Part shown: positions 41,841 through 50,736 of the stretch, piece after piece
Numbering within the stretch: the first letter of the stretch is position 1
Layout of the letters: each line of letters opens with the position of its first letter
Assembly: GCF_902506535.1 (NCBI RefSeq)
Contig: NZ_LR733825.1
Location: 65,206 to 129,205, forward strand
From: Pseudomonas sp. 8Z
Lineage (GTDB): Bacteria > Pseudomonadota > Gammaproteobacteria > Pseudomonadales > Pseudomonadaceae
Direction of reading: 5' to 3'
DNA length: 64,000 bases
Made by a program: the position numbers and the translations under genes
Notes under the pieces: generated by a model
Told to the model about the DNA's origin: nothing
What the model saw: the letters and a program-made list of their open reading frames with translations, nothing else
The model's database searches: none

Positions 41841-41967
41841 GAATCGGCGCGCCGGCTTTGGCCGGTCGCTTGCCAGGGATGGCGGTTTTTCTGAGCAGCG
41901 ATAGCCTGACTCGGATCAGGGCTGGGATGCCGCAGGCATAACCACAAATCATGCGAGCGGTACGTCT

Positions 41968-42723
41968 ATGATGAAAATGCTGAAGAAAAGCTTGTTTCTC
42001 GCCTTGCTCTGCGTAGCGGGTCTGGCTCGTGCAGAGCTGCCGCCGGATTACAAGATGATCCTGCTGACAGAAAATTTCCCGCCTTTCAATATGGCGGTAG
42101 ACGACAAGAACTTCGCTCGTGACGATTCGATCGATGGCATTAGTGCCGACATCGTGCGTGAAATGTTCAAACGTGCCGACATCCAGTACACCCTAACTCT
42201 GCGCTTTCCATGGGATCGCCTGTACCGCCTGACTCTGGAGAAGCCCAACTATGGTTTGTTCTCCACCAGCTACACCGAGGAGCGCAAACCATTGTTCAAG
42301 TGGGTCGGCCCCATTGCCAAGACGCGTTGGGTGCTGCTCACTGCACCGGGTAGCGATATCAAGGTGTCGAGCTTGAAGGAAGCTGCCAAGTACCGCATCG
42401 GGGCTTACAAGAACGATGCCGTCAGCCAGCATCTGGAAGGCCAGGGCTTGGTCCCGATCAATGCCCTGCGCGATCAGGAGAATGTGACCAAATTGGTGCG
42501 CGGGCAGATCGACTTGTGGGCCACCAACGACCCGGTAGGGCGTTATCTGGCTAAGCAGGAGGATGTCACTGGCCTCAATATCGTGCTGACATTCAGCGAG
42601 GTGGATCAATACCTGGCGTTGAACAAGGACACCCCGGACGAAGTGGTGCAGCGCCTGCAGAAGGCCCTGGATGCCATGCGCGCCGAGGGCTATATCGAAG
42701 AAGCGACCAACAACTACCTGTAA
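41968..42723 (+). CDS. Periplasmic substrate-binding protein, tandem copy 2
   Basis: The 251-residue paralogue has a signal peptide (MMKMLKKSLFLALLCVAGLARA) and the same landmarks (LTENFPPFNMA, ISADIVREMFKRA, LWATNDPVGRYLAKQE). Such lone binding proteins may serve a distant transporter or act as sensors. It ends just before a terminator shared with the convergent ctpA gene. Confidence 0.85.
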   Translation: MMKMLKKSLFLALLCVAGLARAELPPDYKMILLTENFPPFNMAVDDKNFARDDSIDGISADIVREMFKRADIQYTLTLRFPWDRLYRLTLEKPNYGLFSTSYTEERKPLFKWVGPIAKTRWVLLTAPGSDIKVSSLKEAAKYRIGAYKNDAVSQHLEGQGLVPINALRDQENVTKLVRGQIDLWATNDPVGRYLAKQEDVTGLNIVLTFSEVDQYLALNKDTPDEVVQRLQKALDAMRAEGYIEEATNNYL

Positions 42724-42738
42724 AGCACCGCTTCAAGA

Positions 42739-42768
42739 AAAAGCCCGGATCGCTGTCCGGGCTTTTTT
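42739..42768. terminator. Bidirectional terminator between binding-protein gene and ctpA
   Basis: AAGCCCGGA-TCGCTG-TCCGGGCTT is flanked by A and T tracts and works in both directions between convergent genes. Confidence 0.9.
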
Positions 42769-42786
42769 TGTCTCGACGGTCTTGCC

Positions 42787-44097
42787 TTAGTCACCGCGTG
42801 TGACGTTCAGACCCTTGAGCAGGTTTAGCGCCTGGCTCAGTTGGTAGTCGTCATCCTGCGGGCGTTCTGCACGGGCTGCCTGACCTCTGCTCGGGCGGTC
42901 GGCGCCGCCATTGCCGTTGCCCAGATGGCCTTGCAGATCGGCTTCCTTGATGCCTTCGGCGTCCTGCTCGCGGGTGACCTTGGCGCGTGTCACCTCGATG
43001 TCGGGGATGATGCCCTGGGCCTGGATCGAGCGGCCGCTTGGGGTGAAGTACAGCGCGGTGGTCAGCTTTAGTGCGCGGTCGTTGTTCAGCGGCAGCACGG
43101 TTTGTACCGAGCCTTTACCGAAGCTGTCGGTGCCCATCAGTACGGCGCGTTTGTGATCTTGCAGGGCGCCAGCGACGATTTCCGAGGCCGAGGCACTGCC
43201 GCCATTGATCAGCACCACCAGCGGCACGCCTTCGCTGGCATCGGCAGGATCGGCGTTGAAGCGCAGCTCGGAGTTGGCCAGGCGGCCTTCGGTGTAGACG
43301 ATCAGGCCGCTCTTGAGGAAGTGGTCGGCCACTTCCACCGCGGCCTGCAGCACGCCGCCGGGGTTGTTGCGCAAGTCCATTACCAGGCCGCGCAGCTTCT
43401 TGTTGCCGTTATCTTTGCGCAGCTTGCTCAGCGCCTTGCCGACTTCCTCGCCGGTGTTGACCTGGAACTGCGAGATCCGCAGGTAGCCGTAGCCGTCATC
43501 CAGCAACTGGCTCTTGACGCTGCGCACCTTGATTACGGCGCGGGTCAGGGTGATATCGAATGGGCGACCGCCATCGCGCACCAGGGTCAGCTCGATCTTG
43601 CTGCCAGCCTTGCCGCGCATCTTGTCCACGGCTTCCATCATCGACAGCCCCTTGGTTGGCTGGCCGTCGATCTTGACGATCAGATCGCCGGCTTCGATGC
43701 CAGCCTTGGACGCCGGAGTGTCGTCGATGGGCGAGACCACCTTGACGAAGCCGTCCTCCATGCCCACTTCGATGCCCAGGCCGCCAAACTCGCCGCTGGT
43801 ACTTTCCTGCAGCTCGGCGAAGGCTTCTGGCTCAAGGTAGGCCGAGTGTGGGTCGAGGTTGCTGAGCATGCCCTTGATGGCATTTTCCAGCAGTTCCTTG
43901 TCGCTGACCGGCTCGACATAGGCGGCCTTGATGCGATCCATCACCTCGGCGAAGGTGCGCAGCTCATCCAGTGGCAGCGGGGCCGCCTTGCTGCTCGCCG
44001 CCGGCGCGGGTGCGGGCTCTGCGGCCTGCAGGGCGGGGGTGCTGAGTAGCAGGCCAAGAGCCAGAGCCAGGCAGGTGGGGCGGAAGCGATGGGGCAT
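42787..44097 (-). CDS. ctpA: Carboxy-terminal processing protease CtpA (S41)
   Basis: Start chosen at ATG 44097 (AGGAG upstream). The 436-residue protein has a signal peptide, a PDZ domain (EAGDLIVKIDGQPTKG) and the S41 catalytic Ser-Lys pair in DSFGKGSVQT. In P. aeruginosa CtpA works with the lipoprotein LbcA in the periplasm to degrade peptidoglycan cross-link hydrolases. It is downstream of the envC-like gene in the same direction, a sensible pairing of cell-wall functions. Confidence 0.93.
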   Translation of the reverse strand: MPHRFRPTCLALALGLLLSTPALQAAEPAPAPAASSKAAPLPLDELRTFAEVMDRIKAAYVEPVSDKELLENAIKGMLSNLDPHSAYLEPEAFAELQESTSGEFGGLGIEVGMEDGFVKVVSPIDDTPASKAGIEAGDLIVKIDGQPTKGLSMMEAVDKMRGKAGSKIELTLVRDGGRPFDITLTRAVIKVRSVKSQLLDDGYGYLRISQFQVNTGEEVGKALSKLRKDNGNKKLRGLVMDLRNNPGGVLQAAVEVADHFLKSGLIVYTEGRLANSELRFNADPADASEGVPLVVLINGGSASASEIVAGALQDHKRAVLMGTDSFGKGSVQTVLPLNNDRALKLTTALYFTPSGRSIQAQGIIPDIEVTRAKVTREQDAEGIKEADLQGHLGNGNGGADRPSRGQAARAERPQDDDYQLSQALNLLKGLNVTRGD

Positions 44098-44144
44098 GAA
44101 CACAACTCCTAAATGAATGAGGCGCCACCAGGCTGGAGACCTGA

Positions 44145-45386
44145 TTATCCCTGCGCGCGGCACCATTGTGCCGGATCACTCGGGCGACCGTTCTGGCGAA
44201 TGGCGAAATACAGTGCAGGCGTATCCTGACCACCGCTGGTGCCGACCGTGGAAATGGCTTCCCCAGCCTTGACGACATCACCTGCCCGCTTGAGCAGGCT
44301 TTGGTTGTGTCCATAGAGGCTCAGGTAACCGTTGCCATGGTCGAGGATGACCAACAGGCCTGCCCCGCGCAACCAGTCAGCGAATACAACGCGTCCACCA
44401 TGCACGGCGCGTACCTGACTGCCTGCTTGGGCACCGATCAGTACGCCATCCCATTTAGTACGAGCGTCATCACCGCGCGGGGTTCCGTAGCTTGCCACCA
44501 ATCTGCCAGTGACTGGCCATGGCAGCTTACCGCGCGCACTGGCGAAAGGCCCGCCGTAAACGGCGCCAGGGCTGACCAGCGGGCCATCGCTATGGCGTTG
44601 GCTGCGCGCTCTGGGCTGTGCCTCGCGGGCGGCCAGTTCGCGCTCACGGGCTTCTTCGGCTTCGCGCGCCTGGCGGGCGAGGGTTTCCTCGATGGTCTTG
44701 AGTACGCGGCGTAGTTCAGCTTGTTCCTGCTCGCGGGCTTTGAGGCGCTGATCGCGGCTGGCGTATTCGCTGTTGAGCTTGGCCAATGCTTGTTGGCGCT
44801 CCTTGCGCGCTTCTGCGAGTTGCGAGTGACGCTGATCGAGCTCTGCCTTTTGCGCTTGCAGTTGGGTCTGGTGGCTGGTGATTTCCTGCTCGACATTGGC
44901 CAACTGACGCAGGGTTTCGTTGAACGCCGTGAGTTGCTCAAGGCGCGCATGGCTCAGATAGTCGTAGTAGGTGAGGGTGCGCGAGAACTTTTCCGGGTTC
45001 TGCTGATTGAGCAGCAGCTTGAGGTATTCCTGACGACCGCTCTGGTAGGCGGCGCGAGCCTGAATGGCGATCAGTCGTTGTTGTTCATTGCGCGCGCTCT
45101 GGAGTTTTTTTTTCTCCTGATCCAGTCGCTGGATTTCGGCTTCGCTGCTGTCGAGCTCGCGCTGCAGCTCGTTGACCTGCTTCTGCAGGTCGCCCATATC
45201 GGTTTCGGTTTTCTTCAACTGCTGTTGAACGCCGGATTTCTCCTGCTGCAGTTTCTCCAGCAGCTTTTTCAGTTCGGCAACGTCTTGCTGCGCCGATTCC
45301 AATTGACGTTGGGTGTCTGTGCGTTGGTCTGCCAAGGCAGGCGCGATAAGACTGCTGAGCAGGACGAGGATGAGAAAACGACGCAT
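44145..45386 (-). CDS. envC: EnvC-family murein hydrolase activator
   Basis: Start taken at ATG 45386, giving a signal peptide (MRRFLILVLLSSLIAPALA) and 413 residues. A long coiled coil (about residues 25-270) precedes a LytM/M23-like domain at the C-terminus (VRAVHGGRVVFADWLRGAG, LDHGNGYLSLYGHN). EnvC activates amidases at the division septum through its degenerate LytM domain. It lies between gpmI and ctpA on the same strand. Confidence 0.92.
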   Translation of the reverse strand: MRRFLILVLLSSLIAPALADQRTDTQRQLESAQQDVAELKKLLEKLQQEKSGVQQQLKKTETDMGDLQKQVNELQRELDSSEAEIQRLDQEKKKLQSARNEQQRLIAIQARAAYQSGRQEYLKLLLNQQNPEKFSRTLTYYDYLSHARLEQLTAFNETLRQLANVEQEITSHQTQLQAQKAELDQRHSQLAEARKERQQALAKLNSEYASRDQRLKAREQEQAELRRVLKTIEETLARQAREAEEARERELAAREAQPRARSQRHSDGPLVSPGAVYGGPFASARGKLPWPVTGRLVASYGTPRGDDARTKWDGVLIGAQAGSQVRAVHGGRVVFADWLRGAGLLVILDHGNGYLSLYGHNQSLLKRAGDVVKAGEAISTVGTSGGQDTPALYFAIRQNGRPSDPAQWCRAQG

Positions 45387-45442
45387 GGAGTGAGCGACAC
45401 CTGAGACGGGGCGGCAATGGCGCCTAGTATGCCTAAAAAAGC

Positions 45443-45472
45443 AGCGGCAAGCTGCAAGCCACAAGCTGCAAG
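45443..45472. repeat. Dispersed repeat, inverted copy
   Basis: AGCGGCAAGCTGCAAG-CCACAAGCTGCAAG is the reverse-complement partner of 39219-39249 with one mismatch in the shared core. It lies between gpmI and envC. Confidence 0.6.
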
Positions 45473-45560
45473 AAGAGCGAAAGCGACCTGTAGCCCTGCA
45501 ATCCGGGAGCGGACTCCCCGGATTGCATCTGGGCTACGATGCCCGTGGCCTGAAGCGACT

Positions 45561-47093
45561 CTACTCCAACTCGACGATGGTTTTGCCGGTCATCTCGTTT
45601 GGCTGTGGCAGGCCCATCAGGTTGAGCAGGGTTGGTGCCACGTCGGCGAGTACGCCGCCTGCGCGAATGCGCGCCGGGCGCTTGCCGACGTAGATGAACG
45701 GCACTGGCTCGCAGGTGTGGGCGGTGTGCGCCTGGCCGGTGCACTCGTCTTCCATCTGCTCGACGTTGCCGTGGTCGGCGGTAATCAGCGCTTCGCCACC
45801 GACCTTTGCCAGTGCCTCGGTGATACGGCCGACGCAGGCGTCGAGGGTTTCCACGGCCTTGACCGCCGCCTCGAACACGCCGGTGTGGCCGACCATGTCG
45901 CCATTGGCGTAGTTGACGATGATCACGTCATAGCGCTGATTTTCGATGGCATCGACGATCTTGTCGGTGACTTCCGGCGCGCTCATTTCCGGCTGGAGGT
46001 CGTAGGTGGCGACGTTCGGCGACGGAATCAGGATGCGTTCTTCACCTTCGAACGGCTCTTCACGGCCGCCGGAGAAGAAGAAGGTGACGTGGGCGTACTT
46101 TTCGGTCTCGGCGATGCGCAGTTGGGTCTTGCCGTTCTTCGCCAGGTATTCACCGAGCACGTTGGTCAGTGCTTCCGGGGCGAAGGCGCTTGGCGCTTTG
46201 ATGCTTGCCGAGTACTGGGTGAGCATGACGAAGCCAACCTGCGGCGCGCGTTTGCGCTCGAACTCCTTGAAGTCGGGCTCGACGAAGGTACGGGTCAGCT
46301 CACGGGCGCGGTCGGCGCGGAAGTTCATGAACACCACGGCGTCGCCGTCCTCGACCTGCACTGGCTCGCCGATGGTGGTGGCCTTGACGAATTCATCGCT
46401 CTCGCCGCGTTCGTAGGCGGCCTGCAGGCCTTCGACCGCGCTGGCGGCGTTGAACTGGCCTGCGCCGTCGACGATCAGGTGGTAAGCCTGCTCGACGCGA
46501 TCCCAGCGGTTGTCGCGATCCATGGCGAAGTAGCGGCCGGTGAGGCTGGCGATGCGGCCCTTGCCGAGGCGGGCGAAGGTGGCGTCGAGCAGTTCGATGG
46601 AAGGCTGCGCGCTCTTCGGCGGGGTGTCGCGGCCGTCGAGGAAGGCGTGCAGGTAGATATTCTCGGCGCCGCGCTTGGCAGCCAGTTCGGCCATGGCGAC
46701 GATGTGATCCTGGTGGCTGTGCACGCCGCCATCGGAAAGCAGACCGAGGATATGCACGGCCTTGCCGGCGCTCACGGCCTTGTCCACGGCCTGGTTGATT
46801 GTGGCGTTGTCGAAGAACTCGCCGTCGCGGATCGCCTTGGTCACGCGGGTGAAGTCCTGATACACCACGCGCCCTGCACCGAGGTTCATGTGGCCGACTT
46901 CGGAGTTGCCCATCTGCCCGTCTGGCAGGCCGACGTCCATACCGCTGCCCGAGATCAGGCCATGCGGGTAGGTGGCGCGCAGGTGATCGTAAATCGGCGT
47001 GTTGGCGGCGTAGATGGCGTTGTACTCGGGTTTGTCGCTGTGACCGAAGCCGTCGAGGATGATCAGAACCAAGGGTTTGGGCGTGGCGCTCAT
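45561..47093 (-). CDS. gpmI: 2,3-bisphosphoglycerate-independent phosphoglycerate mutase GpmI
   Basis: The 510-residue enzyme interconverts 3- and 2-phosphoglycerate using two manganese ions. The phosphatase fold starts [17 protein letters not shown]; the catalytic Ser lies in [13 protein letters not shown], and metal ligands in [11 protein letters not shown] and [11 protein letters not shown]. It is full length. The opposite strand has a long open frame through this gene, which is only a codon-usage shadow. Confidence 0.97.
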   Translation of the reverse strand: MSATPKPLVLIILDGFGHSDKPEYNAIYAANTPIYDHLRATYPHGLISGSGMDVGLPDGQMGNSEVGHMNLGAGRVVYQDFTRVTKAIRDGEFFDNATINQAVDKAVSAGKAVHILGLLSDGGVHSHQDHIVAMAELAAKRGAENIYLHAFLDGRDTPPKSAQPSIELLDATFARLGKGRIASLTGRYFAMDRDNRWDRVEQAYHLIVDGAGQFNAASAVEGLQAAYERGESDEFVKATTIGEPVQVEDGDAVVFMNFRADRARELTRTFVEPDFKEFERKRAPQVGFVMLTQYSASIKAPSAFAPEALTNVLGEYLAKNGKTQLRIAETEKYAHVTFFFSGGREEPFEGEERILIPSPNVATYDLQPEMSAPEVTDKIVDAIENQRYDVIIVNYANGDMVGHTGVFEAAVKAVETLDACVGRITEALAKVGGEALITADHGNVEQMEDECTGQAHTAHTCEPVPFIYVGKRPARIRAGGVLADVAPTLLNLMGLPQPNEMTGKTIVELE

Positions 47094-47179
47094 TAAGCTG
47101 GCTCGCTTTACGTCTGAAGGGGCTGGAATCGCCCTGCATTTTAGGGGGAAGTGCCTGGCGCGTCACTGCCAGACGGGGT

Positions 47180-47207
47180 TTGGCCGACCTGTGGGGCTGT
47201 GTATACT
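47180..47207 (+). promoter_or_regulatory. Promoter of the rhodanese-grxC-secB genes
   Basis: TTGGCC (47180-47185) and TATACT (47202-47207) are separated by 16 bases, 32 bases before the rhodanese start codon, in the region divergent from gpmI. Confidence 0.6.
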
Positions 47208-47238
47208 GGCCGACATTTTACCGTCCTGGGCCATATAG

Positions 47239-47652
47239 ATGTTCGCCAACCTGATTGAGTTCGTCACTAATCACTATGTTCTGAGTGGATTGTTCGTAGT
47301 CCTGCTGGTACTGCTGATCGTCACTGAATTGCGCAAGGGCGGGCAGAGCCTGTCCAGCCGCGAGTTGACCGCATTGGTCAACGGCGACAAGGGTGTGGTG
47401 CTCGATGTACGTTCGAAGAAGGATTTCTCCACGGGGCATATCGTCGACTCGCTGCACATTCCTTATGAGAAAGTAGCCGCACGCCTCGCCGAACTGGAAA
47501 AGCACAAGGCCAAGACCATCGTGGTAGTCGATGCCATGGGTCAACATGCCGGCAGCATCGTGCGAGAGCTGAGCAAGGCCGGTTACACCGCTGCCAAGCT
47601 CGCCGGCGGTATCGCCACCTGGCGTGCTGACAACCTGCCGTTGGTGAAGTGA
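47239..47652 (+). CDS. Membrane-anchored rhodanese-like protein without active-site Cys
   Basis: The 137-residue protein has one N-terminal membrane helix (VLSGLFVVLLVLLIV) and a rhodanese fold (LDVRSKKDFSTGHI, AGGIATWRADNLPL). The active-site loop reads VVVDAMGQHAG, where sulfurtransferases have a Cys; the whole protein contains none. It thus cannot be a normal sulfurtransferase and may be a scaffold or regulator. It is one base from grxC and in the same operon as secB. Confidence 0.9.
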   Translation: MFANLIEFVTNHYVLSGLFVVLLVLLIVTELRKGGQSLSSRELTALVNGDKGVVLDVRSKKDFSTGHIVDSLHIPYEKVAARLAELEKHKAKTIVVVDAMGQHAGSIVRELSKAGYTAAKLAGGIATWRADNLPLVK

Positions 47653-47653
47653 T

Positions 47654-47914
47654 ATGGCCAGTGTGGTCATCTACTCCAGTGACTGGTGCCCCTTTTGCAC
47701 GCGTGCGAAGCAGTTGCTGAGCCGCAAAGGGGTGGCATTCGAAGAGATCAATGTTGATGGCCAACCCGCCCTGCGCGCGGAGATGACCCGCAAGGCTGGG
47801 CGAACCTCTGTGCCGCAAATCTGGATCGACAGCACCCATGTTGGGGGCTGCGACGACCTTTACGCCCTGGAGCGCGCCGGTAAACTCGATGCGTTGCTGC
47901 AGGGCACTGCTTGA
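47654..47914 (+). CDS. grxC: Glutaredoxin 3 GrxC
   Basis: The 86-residue protein has the dithiol active site CPFC in [14 protein letters not shown], the TSVPQIWID cis-proline loop and GGCDDLYAL for glutathione binding. It reduces protein disulfides and glutathione mixed disulfides in the cytoplasm. It lies between the rhodanese-like gene and secB, the usual Pseudomonas arrangement. Confidence 0.96.
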   Translation: MASVVIYSSDWCPFCTRAKQLLSRKGVAFEEINVDGQPALRAEMTRKAGRTSVPQIWIDSTHVGGCDDLYALERAGKLDALLQGTA

Positions 47915-47942
47915 AACCACCACTTTAAGGAAGGCACGAGCC

Positions 47943-48422
47943 ATGACCGAGCAAGCCAACAGCGGCGCCGCTGAAGAGCTGAACCCGCAATTTTCCCTGC
48001 AGCGCATCTACGTCAAGGACCTGTCCTTCGAAGCGCCGAAGAGCCCGGAAATCTTCCGTCAGGAGTGGACGCCGAGCGTCGGCCTGGATCTGAACACCCG
48101 CCAGAAGGCGCTGGAAGGTGACTTCCACGAAGTCGTGCTGACCCTGTCGGTGACCGTGAAAAACGGTGAAGAAGTCGCCTTTATCGCCGAAGTGCAGCAG
48201 GCCGGTATCTTCCTGATCAAGGGCCTGGACGCCGCCTCCATGAGCCACACCCTGGGTGCGTTCTGCCCGAACATCCTGTTCCCGTACGCGCGTGAAGCGC
48301 TGGACAGCCTGGTGACCCGTGGCTCGTTCCCAGCCCTGATGCTGTCGCCGGTGAACTTCGATGCGCTGTACGCCCAGGAACTGCAGCGTATGCAGCAGGC
48401 TGGCGAAGCCACCGCTCACTAA
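47943..48422 (+). CDS. secB: Protein-export chaperone SecB
   Basis: Start chosen at ATG 47943. The 159-residue tetrameric chaperone holds preproteins unfolded and hands them to SecA. Conserved stretches are [24 protein letters not shown] and [25 protein letters not shown] (the last listed only for its position, residues about 101-125). A terminator follows directly. Confidence 0.97.
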   Translation: MTEQANSGAAEELNPQFSLQRIYVKDLSFEAPKSPEIFRQEWTPSVGLDLNTRQKALEGDFHEVVLTLSVTVKNGEEVAFIAEVQQAGIFLIKGLDAASMSHTLGAFCPNILFPYAREALDSLVTRGSFPALMLSPVNFDALYAQELQRMQQAGEATAH

Positions 48423-48440
48423 GCGCGGCTCGGTTGTATG

Positions 48441-48466
48441 AAAAGCGCCCTTAGGGGCGCTTTTTG
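48441..48466 (+). terminator. Rho-independent terminator after secB
   Basis: AGCGCCC-TTAG-GGGCGCT followed by TTTTT, 22 bases after the secB stop. Confidence 0.92.
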
Positions 48467-48559
48467 CGTTTTGTGGGGGGCATGCCGGATTGGTGCGTTT
48501 GTGTTGGCTTGCTGGTTGTTCTTGTGTCTGTTCCGATTTGCCGCGTTTTTGCTGATGTC

Positions 48560-49110
48560 TTTGGTTTCGCCCTCCCGGGCGAGTGACTTTTGCGGGCAAA
48601 AGTAACCAAAACCCTCCGCCCGTTCATCCGGCCCTGGCGTAGCCAGGGTTCGCTCACTCCATCGCCGTTCCAGAGGCCCGCCGCGAAGAGCCATCCCTGG
48701 CCCATCGCGGCTCTCGCGACATCCATGTCGCTCGACCTCTTCCACGACGATTCCGTTCGCCCTCCTGGGCGGGCTCTGCGCGCGCCTGAACGCGAGGTAA
48801 CCCAGAGATTGTTCGGAATGGTCTAGCAGTAGCAAGAGCAACCGCCATGGCTTCGGAGTTAAACCAATAGTTTCAGGCGCGCGTATGGCCCTTTCAGGAG
48901 GGTGAGTGGAATCGTTGCGCAGAGGGGCGAGCGGCATGGATGCCGCGAGAGGCTTAAAGGGCCAGGGACGGCCCTTGTAAGCCGACCCTCGGAGTAACGA
49001 TGTAGCGAACGAACCCCGGCGCAGCCGGGGCCGGATGGCAGGGCCAAGACCTTTTGCCTTCTTTTGTGGCGTTTGACAAAAGAAGGTCGCCGGGAGGCGA
49101 AACGGGAACC
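48560..49110. repeat. Large imperfect inverted repeat (about 550 bp), non-coding
   Basis: The left arm (about 48560-48795) and right arm (about 48870-49110) are diverged copies in opposite orientation. Matching blocks include CCATCCCTGGCCC with CCGTCCCTGGCCC, CTCTCGCGACATCCATG with CTCTCGCGGCATCCATG, and CGCGCGCCTGAA in both. Shared CATCCGGCCC and ACGATTCC support it. Short reading frames in this stretch look like repeat-derived noise. The flanks 48470-48560 and 49110-49236 hold nothing further. Confidence 0.65.
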
Positions 49111-49236
49111 ATCAGCAGAGCGCGATAAACAGCTTTACACCAAAAACCAAAGCACGCTCACACAAACTAGCCAACCCGGTGTCAGAGCTGCCTTCCCTGA
49201 AGCTCCGCGGAGAGCCGTACCAGTCCACCTACCGCC

Positions 49237-49701
49237 TCAATCCGCGTCGGCGAACCCGTTCTGCCGCCAGGCCTCGTAAACGGTCACCGCCACTGTGTTG
49301 GACAGGTTCAGGCTGCGGCAACCGGCGCGCATCGGCAGGCGCACGCGCTGCTCCGGCGGTAGGGCGTTACGCACCTCCTCCGGCAGACCACGACTCTCCG
49401 GGCCGAACAGGAAAGCATCGCCAGGCTGGTAAGCAACCTCGTGGAATGGCTGCGAGCCCTTGGTGGTGAAGGCGAACAGGCGTGGCTGACCCAGGCTGTC
49501 GAGGCAGCTTTGCAGGTCGCTATGACGCTTGAGCGTGGCGTATTCGTGATAATCCAGCCCGGCCCGACGCAGTCGTTTGTCGTCCAACTCGAACCCCAGA
49601 GGCTCGATCAGGTGCAACTGGCAGCCGCTGTTGGCGCACAGCCTGATAATGTTGCCGGTATTGGGTGGGATTTCTGGTTGAAAGAGGATGACGTGGAACA
49701 T
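49237..49701 (-). CDS. trmL: tRNA (cytidine/uridine-2'-O-)-methyltransferase TrmL
   Basis: Start chosen at ATG 49701 (GGAG upstream). The 154-residue SPOUT enzyme methylates the 2'-OH of the wobble base 34 of leucine tRNAs. Motifs seen: NTGNIIRLCANSG, FGPESRGLPEEV and MRAGCRSLNLSNTVAVTVYEA (knot region, C-terminal). It diverges from the next gene, whose start overlaps. Confidence 0.95.
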   Translation of the reverse strand: MFHVILFQPEIPPNTGNIIRLCANSGCQLHLIEPLGFELDDKRLRRAGLDYHEYATLKRHSDLQSCLDSLGQPRLFAFTTKGSQPFHEVAYQPGDAFLFGPESRGLPEEVRNALPPEQRVRLPMRAGCRSLNLSNTVAVTVYEAWRQNGFADAD

Positions 49702-50143
49702 GCAGCACTCCGAGCACTGGGACGAGCGCCATTCTACTCCGCCGGAGGATCCACGACCGCGTTTGCGCTGGCGTTTCATGGCGGCTGTGATGCTTATTGC
49801 CTTTCTCGTCGGCATGATGATCGGGCGAGTGTTCGATCCTCCGCGCTTGCGCATCGAAGATGCTCATTCCTGGGAGCAAGGGTTGCAGTTATGGTTCAAC
49901 CGTGAGCCGCAGGCCCTCGCCGAGCCCTTTGATGGCGCGTTGCGTTACCGCTTCGAGGATGCCTATGGCCGTGTGCGCGATGGGCGCCTGGAGTTGTCGC
50001 TGGGATTGGTGAACTGGCGCATTGAGCGTGACGGGCGGGATCTGCTGCTGGTGCTGGTGTCGCCTCGCGCGCTGCATGGGGACTGGCGCGGTAGCGAGGT
50101 GGATGGGCGTTGGCGTGTGCAACTGGCGTTGCGTCCTGAATAA
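49700..50143 (+). CDS. Hypothetical protein with N-terminal membrane anchor
   Basis: The 147-residue product (from ATG 49700; ATG 49688 is an alternative) has a proline-rich start, one membrane helix (FMAAVMLIAFLVGMMIG) and a beta-rich outer domain (WFNREPQALAEPFDGALRY, LELSLGLVNWRIERDG). No family is recognised. It starts head-to-head with trmL and its stop codon lies in the first unit of the tandem repeat array. Confidence 0.75.
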   Translation: MQHSEHWDERHSTPPEDPRPRLRWRFMAAVMLIAFLVGMMIGRVFDPPRLRIEDAHSWEQGLQLWFNREPQALAEPFDGALRYRFEDAYGRVRDGRLELSLGLVNWRIERDGRDLLLVLVSPRALHGDWRGSEVDGRWRVQLALRPE

Positions 50144-50574
50144 AGAGGGGAGTCCCCGGCCTGCCTGTACCAAGGTCCCCGAAACAGATGCACTGCACTC
50201 ATCAAGCGTGCTGCGACGCATGTGTTGCGCCGAATAAAGAAGGGATTCCCAGCCTGCCTGTACCAAGATCCCCGAAACAGATGCACTGCGCTCGTCGAGC
50301 GTGCTGCGGTGCATATGACGCGGTGTTGCGCCGAATAAAGAAGGGATTCCCGGCCTGCCTGTACCAAGATCCCCGAAACAGATGCACTGCGCTCGTCGAG
50401 CGTGCTGCGGTGCATATGACGCGGTGTTGCGCCGAATAAAGAAGGGATTCCCGGCCTGCCTGTACCAAGATCCCCGAAACAGATGCGCCGCGCTCGTCGA
50501 GCGTGCTGCGGCACGTGTTACATCGAATAAAGAAGGGGATTCCCCGGCCTGCCTGTACCAAGGCCCCCGAAACT
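50138..50574. repeat. Tandem array of about 100-bp repeats
   Basis: Units beginning GAATAAAG start at 50138, 50232, 50333, 50434 and 50525 (spacing 94, 101, 101, 91), the last one cut after about 50 bases. Units 3 and 4 are nearly identical. Each contains GGGATTCCC, CTGCCTGTACCAAG and a GC-rich hairpin around CTCGTCGAG. No unique spacers are present, so it is not a CRISPR array. Frames across it lack protein character. Confidence 0.88.
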
Positions 50575-50692
50575 GGAGTTACTTTGGTTAATGCAGGTCG
50601 TATGCCAACTTTTCTGATTGAGCCTCAAGGCCTTGTTTCGCGGGCTATTGGGGACGTACTGACTGGCGCGTGGGGCATTGCGTGCACCAGAG

Positions 50693-50727
50693 AGCAGCGT
50701 GATGCACCTTGGGTGCACCATGCTGCT
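50693..50727 (-). terminator. Hairpin after the acylase gene
   Basis: AGCAGC-GTGA-TGCACC pairs with GGTGCA-CCAT-GCTGCT, ten bases beyond the acylase stop on the minus strand. No T-tract is present. The stretch 50575-50692 has no gene. Confidence 0.6.
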
Positions 50728-50736
50728 CAGCGGGCT

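Noticed and set aside
45417..47096. A 559-codon open frame on the plus strand opposite gpmI
   Set aside because: GpmI on the minus strand has full-length family motifs; the opposite frame is a codon-bias shadow in high-GC DNA with no recognisable domain.
48590..49469. Several short reading frames between secB and trmL as hypothetical genes
   Set aside because: They fall in the inverted repeat module, overlap on both strands and show no protein-like composition.
50138..50574. CRISPR array
   Set aside because: Repeats are about 100 bp and contiguous with no unique spacers; no cas genes are near.
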